Counted from the stretch's first letter, positions 32,570 through 41,266 are shown. The stretch is DNA of 64,000 nt from JACZST01 sp964195155 (GCA_964195155.1 CAXMOP010000115.1:55580-119579); one strand, 5' to 3'. Translations and numbers: made by a program. Notes: a model not told the origin generated them from the sequence alone.

Positions 32570-34237
32570 ATGGACTCGACCGCAATGCTGACCACGCGCT
32601 TCGTCGGTGCGCTCGCCGATCTCGGGCTTGTCGACGTCGCCCTGTCGCCGGGGTCGAGGAACACGCCGGTCTCGCTTGCCTTCCTAGCCGAGCCGAAGAT
32701 CCGCACCCACACCGTGCTCGACGAGCGGTCCGCCGGGTTCTTCGCTCTTGGCGCAGCCAAGGCTTCAGGTCTGCCTGCTGCCATGGTGTCCACCTCGGGA
32801 ACCGCGGCGGCCAACTATCTGCCGGCGATCATCGAGGCCGGATCGTCGCGGACGCCGCTGCTGGCGCTGACCGCCGATCGCCCGCCAGAGCTGCGTGACA
32901 CCGGAGCCAATCAAACGATCGACCAGACCAAGCTCTACGGCGGTGCCGTGCGTCTGTTCCACGACGTGGGTGTCCCCGACGCGACCACGGCCGACGCGGG
33001 CGCGGCCCTCGCGCTACTCGCATGGAGCGCCGCCGCAGACCAGCCGGCCGGGCCCGTACACCTCAACTTCCCGTTCCGCGAGCCGTTTCCCACCGACTTC
33101 ACACCCGCCGCGCCGTCCGGCCTCAACCATCGAGCCGGATACCGGACGCTCCCCCCGGAAGAAATCGCCGATCTCGCTGCCAGATTGTCAGGCAAACATG
33201 CGCTCATCATCGCCGGGGGCTACCAGCGGCCGGGGTTTGCCACCGCTTCCGCGATGCTGGCCGGACAGGCCGGGATCCCGGTCATCGCCGACATCCAGTG
33301 CCGATTCCCTTCGCCGTCATCGATCGAATACGGCGACCTGCTGGCGCGTGCCGGGGCGCTCGATCGGCTCGAACCCGACCTCGTGCTGCGGATCGGTCCG
33401 CCGCCGACATCGAAACCGGTTTGGAGCTGGCTCGAAACCTCAGACGTCGAGCAGCTCTATCTCGACGACGGCGGCTGGCGCGAGCCGCTTGGCAATGTCG
33501 ACACTGCCTACCGCGCCGATCCGGCGGCGACTCTGGCCGAGCTCATCGGCACGTTCGAGCCGGCAGACGACGGCTGGATGGAGAGCTGGCGCACGGTCGA
33601 CCACGACGCCGGCGCGGCCTTCCACGATGCACTCGAAGTGGAGGCAGCAAAGGCGGTGAACGAGCCAGTCATCGCCAGGGCAACGTGGCAGGCGGCGCCC
33701 CACGACTCGATCATCTACGCCGGATCATCGATGCCCATTCGGGACCTCGACGCCTTCGCCGGTCCGCCTCGCTCCGACATCGAGGTACTCGCCAATCGCG
33801 GCGCCAGTGGTATCGACGGCTTGTTGTCGGCGGCAGCGGGGGCGGCGGCAGCGGAGGGCAAGCGGGTAGTAGCGCTGACCGGTGACATCAGCGCCCTGCA
33901 CGACGTCAACGCCCTTGAGTTCATCGGTCGGGCAGAACTGCCGGTGACGGTCGTCGTGGTCAACAACGACGGCGGCGGTATCTTCTCGTTCCTCCCCCAG
34001 GCCTCCGCAGTGGACGGCAAGCGCTTCGACGCTGCCTTCGCCACGCCGCACGGGCGCTCGCTGGCCGACATCGCTGCGGCCTTCGGGATTCCCGGCGGCC
34101 CGATCTCCTCCCCCGCCGACCTCAAAGATGCCATGAAGGTCGCGGGCCCGAGCCTCGTCGAAGTCCGCACCGATCGCAGAGAAAACGTCGCCGTGCACGA
34201 TCGTCTGTACCAAGCGGTGCGAGCGGCTGTCGGCTGA
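32570..34237 (+). CDS. menD: 2-Succinyl-5-enolpyruvyl-6-hydroxy-3-cyclohexene-1-carboxylate synthase
   Basis: MenD is a thiamine-diphosphate enzyme joining 2-oxoglutarate-derived succinyl semialdehyde to isochorismate. The 555-residue product has 'VALSPGSRNTPVSLAF', the catalytic Glu in 'VLDERSAGFFALG', 'MVSTSGTAAANYLPAIIEA', and the ThDP-binding motif 'LTGDISALHDVN ... VVVNNDGGGIFS'. The adjacent menF makes its substrate. The small hydrolase downstream of menF may do the next (MenH) step. Confidence 0.95.
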   Translation: MDSTAMLTTRFVGALADLGLVDVALSPGSRNTPVSLAFLAEPKIRTHTVLDERSAGFFALGAAKASGLPAAMVSTSGTAAANYLPAIIEAGSSRTPLLALTADRPPELRDTGANQTIDQTKLYGGAVRLFHDVGVPDATTADAGAALALLAWSAAADQPAGPVHLNFPFREPFPTDFTPAAPSGLNHRAGYRTLPPEEIADLAARLSGKHALIIAGGYQRPGFATASAMLAGQAGIPVIADIQCRFPSPSSIEYGDLLARAGALDRLEPDLVLRIGPPPTSKPVWSWLETSDVEQLYLDDGGWREPLGNVDTAYRADPAATLAELIGTFEPADDGWMESWRTVDHDAGAAFHDALEVEAAKAVNEPVIARATWQAAPHDSIIYAGSSMPIRDLDAFAGPPRSDIEVLANRGASGIDGLLSAAAGAAAAEGKRVVALTGDISALHDVNALEFIGRAELPVTVVVVNNDGGGIFSFLPQASAVDGKRFDAAFATPHGRSLADIAAAFGIPGGPISSPADLKDAMKVAGPSLVEVRTDRRENVAVHDRLYQAVRAAVG

Positions 34238-34301
34238 CGAGGCGTGACGGGGAGTGATTCTTCGCGATTTGACGCGAACGGTCCGGTCCCGCATAGACCG
34301 G

Positions 34302-34400
34302 TCAACCGTCGACCACGCGAAGCGTCCCCTCCATCCCGGCGGCAAAGTGACCGGGGACGCCGCAGATGACCTGGTAGACGCCTCGCGGAAGATTGAATCC
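34302..34400 (-). pseudogene. C-terminal remnant of a cupredoxin
   Basis: Thirty-two codons and a TGA translate to 'GFNLPRGVYQVICGVPGH' and 'FAAGMEGTLRVVDG', which is the C-terminal end of a plastocyanin-like cupredoxin with the type-1 copper ligands Cys, His and Met in C-x-V-P-G-H-x3-G-M. No start codon or N-terminal part exists, because menF ends ten bases upstream. The fragment is in the same frame as menF and is separated from its TGA by three sense codons. It is therefore a decayed gene, or a readthrough tail (less likely). Confidence 0.7.
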
Positions 34401-34409
34401 TGGCCACGA

Positions 34410-35759
34410 TCAGGAGGCTGCAAGGAGCTCTAACAGCGGCCGCAGCTTCAGGCGGGTCTCCAGCAGCTCGGCGTTGGGGTCCGAGTCGGCGACGATGCCG
34501 GCACCGGCAAAGACATGTGCTTGCGTGCCCTCGAGGAGACCACAGCGCAGGGCTATGGCGAACTCGCCGTCACCGGTCCCGTCGACCCAGCCGACGCCGC
34601 CGGCATACCAGCCGCGATCGAAGCCTTCGACCTTGTCGATGAAATCCATCGATTGCCGCCGCGGGGTTCCGCCCACCGCCGGCGTCGGGTGCAGGGCGTC
34701 GGCAAGGGCAAGCACATGAGTGGGGCGGGCAAGCGTTCCCGACACGGGTGTCGACAAGTGCTGGACCGTGGCCATGCGTTTTAGCGATGGGCTGTCGGGG
34801 ACGTCAACGTTGCTGAGAAAGGGACGAAGCCGATCAACGACGTCGTCGACCACGAGGCGGTGCTCGATCCGATCCTTGCGCGATCGCATCAGCCCCTCGG
34901 CAAGCGCCCGATCCTCCTCCTCACCCTCGCCTCGTGGTGCGGAACCAGCCAACGGATTGGAGTTGACCACCCGCCCGATGCTCCTGACCAGCAGTTCCGG
35001 GCTGGCACCCACAAAGGTGGCCGAGCCGGCCTGCCAGCCGAAACCGAAGCACCGGGGGTAGGTCGCCTCGAGATGGTGGAGGAGGTCGAAGCCGTTCGGG
35101 GCAGTGTCCGACCGAACGATTACCGACCGGGAAAGCACGACCTTGCGCAGTGCGTCCCTTCGGATGGTATCGACCGCCTCGGTCACTGCGGTCTGCCAGT
35201 CGGCCACCGAGGGGATCGACTCGAGGGTGTGACCACCAAGGTCGGGATAGGGCGGTTCCGGTGGTTCGACGAGGGCACGAAGCGGTGCGAGGATCTGTTG
35301 CGGGTCGACACCCGAAGGGCCGGCAATCGCAAGCACTATCCCGTCGGGAGTCGGAACCAGCGATACCATCGGCAGCACCGCATCGATCGCAGCGAACGAC
35401 GACCATGCCCGAGTCCGCGGTCCCCCTGGAGCGAATGAGAAGCCCACCATCGCTCGGAACGGAGGGGGCAACCCCAGCGCCCCGATGGCGGCGGTGGTCG
35501 CTTCGAACCGCTCGCTCCCCGATGCGGTTGCCTGCCATGCGGTCCCCAGCCCGCCGTACTCCTCGCCGTCGGGTGTTGAGAAGTAAAACGCGCGCCCGAA
35601 GAACTCCGCGCCAGATCGAACCAACCGAAGCGGGTCCACGTCCACCAACGCGGTGGCGAATCGCAGCTCGCCGTTAGGTGCCACAGCCAGCGCCTCGGCG
35701 AGCCCATCGATGGTGGATGCGGGAATCACCGGTGCGATGCTACCCAGAGTTGCGGGCAT
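34410..35759 (-). CDS. menF: Isochorismate synthase
   Basis: MenF converts chorismate to isochorismate, the entry into menaquinone synthesis. The 449-residue product has the chorismate-binding fold with the conserved C-terminal blocks 'KVVLSRSVIV', 'FGFGWQAGSATFVGASPELLVR', 'LAGSAPRGEGEEED', 'LHPTPAVGGTPRRQSM' and 'HVFAGAGIVADSDPNAELLET'. The ATG at 35759 overlaps the end of the upstream hydrolase gene by 20 bases; a GTG at 35729 is an alternative. It converges with menD. Salicylate synthase is unlikely because of the men neighbours. Confidence 0.9.
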   Translation of the reverse strand: MPATLGSIAPVIPASTIDGLAEALAVAPNGELRFATALVDVDPLRLVRSGAEFFGRAFYFSTPDGEEYGGLGTAWQATASGSERFEATTAAIGALGLPPPFRAMVGFSFAPGGPRTRAWSSFAAIDAVLPMVSLVPTPDGIVLAIAGPSGVDPQQILAPLRALVEPPEPPYPDLGGHTLESIPSVADWQTAVTEAVDTIRRDALRKVVLSRSVIVRSDTAPNGFDLLHHLEATYPRCFGFGWQAGSATFVGASPELLVRSIGRVVNSNPLAGSAPRGEGEEEDRALAEGLMRSRKDRIEHRLVVDDVVDRLRPFLSNVDVPDSPSLKRMATVQHLSTPVSGTLARPTHVLALADALHPTPAVGGTPRRQSMDFIDKVEGFDRGWYAGGVGWVDGTGDGEFAIALRCGLLEGTQAHVFAGAGIVADSDPNAELLETRLKLRPLLELLAAS

Positions 35760-36564
35760 TCCGGATGGCCGCAGCGATAACTTCCGGACGCTCCATCGGG
35801 ACGAGATGGGAAGCCCCGGGCACCACCTGAAGCTCGACATCTGAGAAGCGCGCCGTCAACTCGCTCAGATAACGACCGTGGTGGGTTGTCGACTCAGATC
35901 CCACGATCAGCGTCACCGGCTGGTGGATGTGGGGAAGGTGATCCCAGGTCGAATGGGCCCACCCTGCCCGATAATGCTCGGCCTCGGTCGCCGGTGCACA
36001 GGCCAGGACGACCTCACCGTCGTCGTCGCGCAAACCGTGCTCAACGTAGGCGTCCATCGCTGCTTCCACCCAGTGTTCGTATGGCGATTTGCCGGCGAGG
36101 TACCCACGCGCTGCGGAGCGATCGGGAAACGACGATCGCCGCCTCTCGGCTGCCGCCGCCATCGGGTCATCCTCGTGACGGTGGTTCGGCGGCGATTGGA
36201 TGATCGGCTCGATCAGAACGAGGTGGTCGAATGCCTCGCGGTCGGCGATGGCGGCCATGGCGATCGCCGCACCGCCCGACGAGTGGCCCACACCGATCCG
36301 TGGCCTCGGGTCCGACGACGCCACCACCTGCGCCACGTCATCGCCGATCTGGGACCAGTCCATCGGGATCGCCATCGCCGACGAGGCGCCGTGTCCGCGC
36401 TGGTCGACAGCAACGCCAGCCACCGGCCCTTCCCGGGCGATGAGTGCGGCGATGACCGGATCCCATAGTTCCTTGTTAAACCCGGTCCCGTGCACCAAGA
36501 GCACACCCGGCTCGGTCCCGTCCCAGGCCCGCGTCGCAAGCAGCCGGTCGCCTCTTGCGCTCAA
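35740..36564 (-). CDS. Alpha/beta hydrolase, MenH candidate
   Basis: The 274-residue protein has the alpha/beta hydrolase pattern: oxyanion HGTGF, 'VDQRGHGAS', nucleophile Ser in GHSSGG near residue 95, and the catalytic His in 'GASHLVPMERPE'. It lies directly upstream of menF and overlaps it, so it may act as SHCHC synthase (MenH), which would follow MenD. This is inference; haloperoxidase-like or esterase activities fit equally well. The TTG start overlaps the stop of the CBS-BON gene. Confidence 0.7.
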   Translation of the reverse strand: MSARGDRLLATRAWDGTEPGVLLVHGTGFNKELWDPVIAALIAREGPVAGVAVDQRGHGASSAMAIPMDWSQIGDDVAQVVASSDPRPRIGVGHSSGGAAIAMAAIADREAFDHLVLIEPIIQSPPNHRHEDDPMAAAAERRRSSFPDRSAARGYLAGKSPYEHWVEAAMDAYVEHGLRDDDGEVVLACAPATEAEHYRAGWAHSTWDHLPHIHQPVTLIVGSESTTHHGRYLSELTARFSDVELQVVPGASHLVPMERPEVIAAAIRNARNSG

Positions 36565-37163
36565 TCGCCGTCGCCTGCCCAGCTGAGATCGCTTTCGACC
36601 CGGAGGACGCCGTCGAGACGATTGGTCAGCTCCTCGAGCATCTTCGCCTCGCTCCTGGTCGCTACCTCGCCGCTGAGCTTCACCACTGCGTTCGCCACGT
36701 CGACCTTGATGCCATCAGGGTCGATGAACAGCACGCGGCGGATCAGGTCTTCCCTGATCTCGTCCTCGATCACGTCGTCGGGCCTGGTGAACAGCGAGAC
36801 GATGTCCGCCCGCGAGATCACACCGAGCAGGCGGTCGTCATCGTCGACGACGGGCAGGCGCTTCACCTCCTGGGTCGCCATGATCTTTGCCGCCTCGTAG
36901 ATCTCCGCGTCGGGCTTCACCGTCACCACCCCGCGTGACATGACGTCCCCGACCATGCCGCCCTGGCCCCGTTTGCCCTCCTGGCGCTCGAGCTCGAGCC
37001 GCAGGAAGTCGGCCTCTGTGATGATGCCGGCCAGGGTTCCGTCTGGCTCGATGATCGGCAGACCGCTCACCTGATTTCTCAACATGAGCCTCGCGGCCTC
37101 GCCAAGCCCGGTGTCTCTTGATACGGCGATGACCTCGGTGGTCATGAGATCGACGACATTCAT
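36561..37163 (-). CDS. Protein with two CBS domains and a BON domain
   Basis: The 200-residue protein has a CBS pair (about residues 1-125: 'MNVVDLMTTEVIAV', 'GMVGDVMSRGVVTVKPD', 'RLPVVDDDDRLLGVISRADIV'), followed by a BON domain (about 135-195: 'VLFIDPDGIKVDVANAVVKLSGEV'). CBS domains sense adenosine nucleotides; BON domains usually bind membranes. The combination is common in actinobacteria but its role is unclear. It is the first gene of the chain CBS-BON, hydrolase, menF. Confidence 0.85.
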   Translation of the reverse strand: MNVVDLMTTEVIAVSRDTGLGEAARLMLRNQVSGLPIIEPDGTLAGIITEADFLRLELERQEGKRGQGGMVGDVMSRGVVTVKPDAEIYEAAKIMATQEVKRLPVVDDDDRLLGVISRADIVSLFTRPDDVIEDEIREDLIRRVLFIDPDGIKVDVANAVVKLSGEVATRSEAKMLEELTNRLDGVLRVESDLSWAGDGD

Positions 37164-37208
37164 AGCCCGCAATTGTGGCACGCGGTCGATTGACCCGATA
37201 ATCCCTCT

Positions 37209-37988
37209 ATGGAATCCGCAGTGACAAACCTCGAGCTGGCGCTTGCCGGCGGACTGGTGGTGCTGGCTGCGGTGGTCTCGCTGACGCAGCGACTTGGACT
37301 CCATGGCCAGATCCTGTGGGCCTCACTGCGTGCGGTCGTCCAGCTCCTTGCCGTCGGGGTGGTCCTGGCCTTCCTGCTCGCGCCGGAACGCAGCCTGTGG
37401 TGGTCGTTCCTGTGGATCCTCCTCATGATTCCGTTCGCCGCCGACGTCGTCGCCAGACGGGCACCGGAAGTGCCTCGCGTGCGGCTCCTGGCCGCAGGCG
37501 CCCTGGCGTTGACCAGCTTCGCAGTACTGGGTTTGGTCTTCGGGCTCGGCGTCTTCCCGCTTGAGGCCAGGACCCTCGTCCCATTGGCCGGCATGATGAT
37601 CGGCAACTCCATGACGGCGACGGTGATTGTCGCCAACAGGATCGTCGCCGAGTTCAAGGACAAACGACCGCTCATTGAGATCAAACTCGCGCTCGGCTTC
37701 CACTCCGGAGAGGCGTTCCGGCCGCACCTCAAGGAGGCACTGCACCTGGCACTCACGCCGCAGATCGAGACCACCAAGGCGGTGGGGATCGTGTTCTTGC
37801 CGGGAGCCATGACCGGGCTCATCCTGGCCGGCGTCTCCGCGTTCGATGCGGTAAAAGTCCAGATTGTGGTGATGTACATGGTCCTGGCGGCGGTGAGCGT
37901 TGCCACCGCAACCGTCGGCATCGGGCTCAGCCGTACCCTGTTCACGCCAGACGATCGAGCAGTGCATTTGCCGGGGGAACGCCAATGA
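37209..37988 (+). CDS. FetB/UPF0014-type ABC transporter permease
   Basis: The 259-residue membrane protein has about seven helices and the family motifs 'LRAVVQLLAVGVVLAF', 'GMMIGNSMTATVIVANRI' and 'KAVGIVFLPGAMTGLILAGVSA'. In E. coli FetB works with the ATPase FetA in iron export. No ATPase gene is adjacent here. The next gene, a secreted lipoprotein, starts in its stop codon (ATGA), which suggests the two are made together. Confidence 0.82.
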   Translation: MESAVTNLELALAGGLVVLAAVVSLTQRLGLHGQILWASLRAVVQLLAVGVVLAFLLAPERSLWWSFLWILLMIPFAADVVARRAPEVPRVRLLAAGALALTSFAVLGLVFGLGVFPLEARTLVPLAGMMIGNSMTATVIVANRIVAEFKDKRPLIEIKLALGFHSGEAFRPHLKEALHLALTPQIETTKAVGIVFLPGAMTGLILAGVSAFDAVKVQIVVMYMVLAAVSVATATVGIGLSRTLFTPDDRAVHLPGERQ

Positions 37989-38620
37989 AGGAGAAGGGCA
38001 GGGGGATCGCCGCCGCCGCCCTGCTCGTCGCGGCATGCTCGGGACCGGCAGCCACGACCACGACCCAGGCAGACGCACCCAGCGACACGCCTGGTTCGAC
38101 AACGACGGCCATCATCACCACCACCCAGCCGGTGGTATCGGTCGATGCGACGTTTTCCCTCGGCACCATCGTGTTTGGAGAACAGGGCAGGGTCGAGGTG
38201 ATCAACACGGGATCCCAGGCCGGGAACGTGCACGGCCATTGGATCGCCATCCACCCGTTCTATCTCGAATTGCCATCGGCGATCATCGAAGTCGGGGAGA
38301 GTGTCACGATCGCCTTCGATCCTGCGACTTCCCCCAATGCCCTCGTTCAGGCCGCCGGCCTGCTCCCACACCCTGGGGCGTCCAACGGCGAAGTCGGGTT
38401 GTACGCAAACGGAAATTTTGGGGACCCGGCGGCGATCAGGGACTATGTCGAGTGGGGAGCCGGTGGGCACTTTCGATCAACCGTCGCCGAGGCTGCCGGC
38501 ATCTGGGATCCGGAACGGATCGTCACCACTTCAGGCGACGAAGGGGGCCTGGTCCCGATCGCCGGTGAACCGCCCCAGCTGCTCGGCCCCGACCTTTCGC
38601 CACTACCCGCCGAGGCGTGA
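37985..38620 (+). CDS. Secreted lipoprotein, paralogue of the one at 783-1448
   Basis: The 211-residue product has a lipobox (LLVAACS) at about residues 14-20, a Thr/Ala-rich linker, and the same lamin-tail-like domain as the first lipoprotein: 'IVFGEQGRVEVINTGSQAGNV', 'GEVGLYANGNFGDPAAIRDYVEWG' and 'HFRSTVAEAAGIWDPERIV'. The first seven codons carry Lys/Arg. It is coupled to the FetB-like permease by ATGA and its end overlaps the convergent histidine kinase by 18 bases. Function unknown. Confidence 0.75.
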   Translation: MKEKGRGIAAAALLVAACSGPAATTTTQADAPSDTPGSTTTAIITTTQPVVSVDATFSLGTIVFGEQGRVEVINTGSQAGNVHGHWIAIHPFYLELPSAIIEVGESVTIAFDPATSPNALVQAAGLLPHPGASNGEVGLYANGNFGDPAAIRDYVEWGAGGHFRSTVAEAAGIWDPERIVTTSGDEGGLVPIAGEPPQLLGPDLSPLPAEA

Positions 38621-39955
38621 GCCGCTCGCCTCGGTGACCGCGGGTTGGTCCGCGGCGCTGAACCGAACAGTGACGGTGGCACCCCCGCCCGCGGAAGCGC
38701 CGAGACGGATGCTCCCCCCGGCGCGTTCTGCGATGCGCACCACGATGTCAAGACCAAGCCCCGTTGACCCGGAGGAACTCTGTCCGCGGCGCAGTGAGCC
38801 TGCGGGGAACCCGGTGCCCTCATCTTCTACGAGCAGTTCGCTCTGCCCAACAGGTGTGGTTCTGACGCGAATGCGATAGCCGACGCCGTCGTCGGTGTGG
38901 GTGAATATGTTGCCGATCAAGACGTCGACGAGCGCCCCGAGCTCCTCCGGTGACACCGGGACGCGATGCAGGCCATCCTCGATTCCAAGTGTGGTCGACC
39001 GACCCTGCTCGTCGGCGAGCACCTGCCAGAAGGCAGCGCGATGCTCGACGACCGCGCCGAGATCGGCTTCGGCAGGCCGGTCGGTCGTCCGCTGCGGGCT
39101 CCGCGCCTCCTCAATCATTCCATTGATCGCCGCCTCGAGTCGGTCCACATCTTCCACCAGGCCGGCAAGGTCGTCGCGATCGCTCACCAGCTCGACCTGA
39201 AGGCGCAGCGCGGCAAGTGGCGTGCGCAACCGATGGGACAGGTCCGCGACCGACTCGCGCTCGGCCTCGAGGAGGTCGCCAAGACGGCGAGCAAGAAAGT
39301 TGAAGGCCTCGCCGACCTCGGCGATCTCGTCGGGACCCGAGGGTTCAACGCGGGTATCCAGTTCACCCTCACCCATGCGGCGCGCCGCAGCAGAAAGCTC
39401 GTCAACGGGTTCGACGATGGCGCGGCTCATGCGGTCCGCCGCGGCGAGCGATATCGCGATCAGGACAAGGCCGAGACCGACCAACATCGACCAAGCCAGG
39501 GCGACCCCCTCCGACATCTCTTCGCTCGAGACGAAGCTGCGCACCACCACCGTGCCTCTGGACTCGATCGACCCGGTGTTGACGACTGGCACCAGCACCT
39601 CTGCGCCGCCCTCGATCGCGGCGACGAGCGCCCTTCCGCCAAGCGCTGCGGACAGGTTCGGTGAGTCGGCGTACGGCTCACCCAGGACGGTGCCGTCGGT
39701 GAAGACAATCGACGTGCCCGCAGGGTTGCCGAACGCGTCGAGCACCGAGAGGGCTAGCTGGGGTGTGATTTCGGCGTTCCCACCCACGGAGCCCGCAACT
39801 CCGAGCCCGGCGGCGACCGACTGGGAGAAGCGCTCCGCCCGAGTGAGGGCGCGGTTCTGGGCCTGATTTCGCACGAGGATGCCGAGCGGCACGAGGAAGG
39901 CGATCACGACGATCGACGAAATCGCCACCGAGAGCAGGGCAAGACGCCGCCTCAT
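38603..39955 (-). CDS. Sensor histidine kinase
   Basis: The 450-residue membrane kinase has an N-terminal helix, an extracytoplasmic region of about 120 residues, a second helix near 155-175, a HAMP domain ('RMSRAIVEPVDELSAAARRMGEGELDTR'), the H-box 'DLSHRLRTPLAAL', the N-box 'LIGNIFTHT', and G-boxes 'DEGTGF' and 'GSTGLGLDI'. It is the partner of the response regulator at 39952-40632, whose stop overlaps its start (ATGA). The signal is unknown; the facing lipoprotein may be part of the same circuit. Confidence 0.92.
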   Translation of the reverse strand: MRRRLALLSVAISSIVVIAFLVPLGILVRNQAQNRALTRAERFSQSVAAGLGVAGSVGGNAEITPQLALSVLDAFGNPAGTSIVFTDGTVLGEPYADSPNLSAALGGRALVAAIEGGAEVLVPVVNTGSIESRGTVVVRSFVSSEEMSEGVALAWSMLVGLGLVLIAISLAAADRMSRAIVEPVDELSAAARRMGEGELDTRVEPSGPDEIAEVGEAFNFLARRLGDLLEAERESVADLSHRLRTPLAALRLQVELVSDRDDLAGLVEDVDRLEAAINGMIEEARSPQRTTDRPAEADLGAVVEHRAAFWQVLADEQGRSTTLGIEDGLHRVPVSPEELGALVDVLIGNIFTHTDDGVGYRIRVRTTPVGQSELLVEDEGTGFPAGSLRRGQSSSGSTGLGLDIVVRIAERAGGSIRLGASAGGGATVTVRFSAADQPAVTEASGSRLGG

Positions 39956-40632
39956 GCAGGTTCAACCATCTTCACCCCGACCCCGCGTACCGTCTGCAGG
40001 TAGCGGGTCTCGGCAGCACTCTCGCCGAGTTTCTTGCGCAGCCACGAAAGGTGAACGTCGACCGTCTTGTCGCTGCCTCCATAGGGCTGCCGCCAGACCT
40101 CGGCGAGCAGTTGCCGCTTCGACACAACCTCGCCGACATGTTCGGCCAGATAGCGGAGCAGATCGAATTCCTTCGGGCTGAGCTCGAGTTGCTCACCATC
40201 GACGGTTGCCTCTCGGGCAGCACCGTCGATAACGAGCCCCCCAATCGTCACCGGCGTGCCGCGGGGTGCGGTCTGTGCCCTGCGAAGGACTGCGCGGACC
40301 CTGGCTTCCAGCTGCTCGACCGAGAATGGCTTGACCAGATGGTCATCGGCGCCGGCGTCGAGGCTGAGCACGATGTCGGGCTCTTCTCCTCTGGCCGTGG
40401 CAACGATCACGGGCACGTCGCTCACCGCCCTGATCATCTTGAGCAGCTCCATGCCGTCGAGATCCGGCAGCCCGAGGTCGAGAATCACCAAATCGGGGGA
40501 ACTTCCGACGACCGCCTGGAGGCCATCCATCGCGTTTGCGGACGTGCTGACCGAATGACCGTTCTCGGCCAACGCCCTCGCGGCTAGCTCGCGAATTCGC
40601 TGTTCGTCCTCAATGATGATGACGGAAGCCAT
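39952..40632 (-). CDS. OmpR-family response regulator
   Basis: The 226-residue protein has a receiver domain with the acidic pair EDE, phospho-acceptor Asp in 'LVILDLGLPDLDG', Thr/Ala in 'VIVATARGEE' and Lys in 'HLVKPFS', and then a winged-helix domain ('LELSPKEFDLLRYLAEHVGEVVSKRQLL' and 'VDVHLSWLRKKLG'). AAGGA lies six bases before the ATG, and that AAGGA is part of a direct repeat that may be its own operator. Confidence 0.93.
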   Translation of the reverse strand: MASVIIIEDEQRIRELAARALAENGHSVSTSANAMDGLQAVVGSSPDLVILDLGLPDLDGMELLKMIRAVSDVPVIVATARGEEPDIVLSLDAGADDHLVKPFSVEQLEARVRAVLRRAQTAPRGTPVTIGGLVIDGAAREATVDGEQLELSPKEFDLLRYLAEHVGEVVSKRQLLAEVWRQPYGGSDKTVDVHLSWLRKKLGESAAETRYLQTVRGVGVKMVEPA

Positions 40633-40639
40633 CCCAGTC

Positions 40640-40656
40640 CTTAATGGTTCCTTAAC
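40640..40656. promoter_or_regulatory. 11-bp-period direct repeat between the response regulator and its divergent gene
   Basis: CTTAA occurs at 40640-40644 and 40651-40655, an 11-bp period, extended as CTTAATGGTTC and CTTAACAGTAC; an ATTA follows at about the same phase. On the minus strand the repeats read TTAAGGA. This layout fits an OmpR-type dimer site controlling both directions. The sequence resembles the repeat at 1521-1541. Confidence 0.45.
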
Positions 40657-40693
40657 AGTACATTAGAGCGGAGGAAAGAGAGGGCGAACGAAG

Positions 40694-41266
40694 ATGGCCT
40701 TGATGCGGCAGAGACTCCTCCTGGTCGCCGGCTGGATCGTTGCAGCCGTCGGTGCAGGAGTGGTGGCCTCGGGTGCAGTCACCGTAGCTGGCGGACAGGT
40801 CTTCGACCGACCGATTCGCCCGCTCAACGCAGCCGAAGTCGCGGCCCTACCTGTCGACGAATCGGTAGCGACCCCTGGGTCGAGCGAACGCCTTGCCTCC
40901 GGCAGCTCGCAGGCCAGAACGGGAGTCACCGCCGAAGGGTGCGGCCGCAACACCGCCGGCGCAGCCGGGTCTGGACGCCCGGCCGGCCCAGGGGGAGCTC
41001 CCGCAGAGCCCGGGGGGGTCGAGATCGACCTCCCCCGGTCGCCTCCGACCATCCTGCATGTCAGCGGCGGGTCGGTGGTGTCCGCCTGCATCGGAGAACA
41101 GTTGGCCCTGCGTTGGGCCACGCCGCAGCCAAACTTCGCCGTCGCTTTCAGCTCCGACTTCCAAACGGTGACCTTCACCAGCGAGGATCATCGGTCGACG
41201 ATTTCGATCGGTATCGCTTCCGGTGGCGACATCACCATCGACACCATCGAACAGGCGATCAGATGA
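40694..41266 (+). CDS. Membrane-anchored secreted protein of unknown function
   Basis: The 190-residue protein has one N-terminal membrane helix or signal anchor (residues 5-30), a Gly/Ala/Pro-rich linker (about 70-105), and a small extracytoplasmic domain with 'VVSACIGEQLALRWATP' and 'FSSDFQTVTFTSEDHRSTISI'. I do not recognise the family. It is divergent from the response regulator and is a likely target of it. GAGGAAAGAGAGGG lies 10-20 bases before the ATG. Its TGA stop is the start of a heptamer array. Confidence 0.6.
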   Translation: MALMRQRLLLVAGWIVAAVGAGVVASGAVTVAGGQVFDRPIRPLNAAEVAALPVDESVATPGSSERLASGSSQARTGVTAEGCGRNTAGAAGSGRPAGPGGAPAEPGGVEIDLPRSPPTILHVSGGSVVSACIGEQLALRWATPQPNFAVAFSSDFQTVTFTSEDHRSTISIGIASGGDITIDTIEQAIR

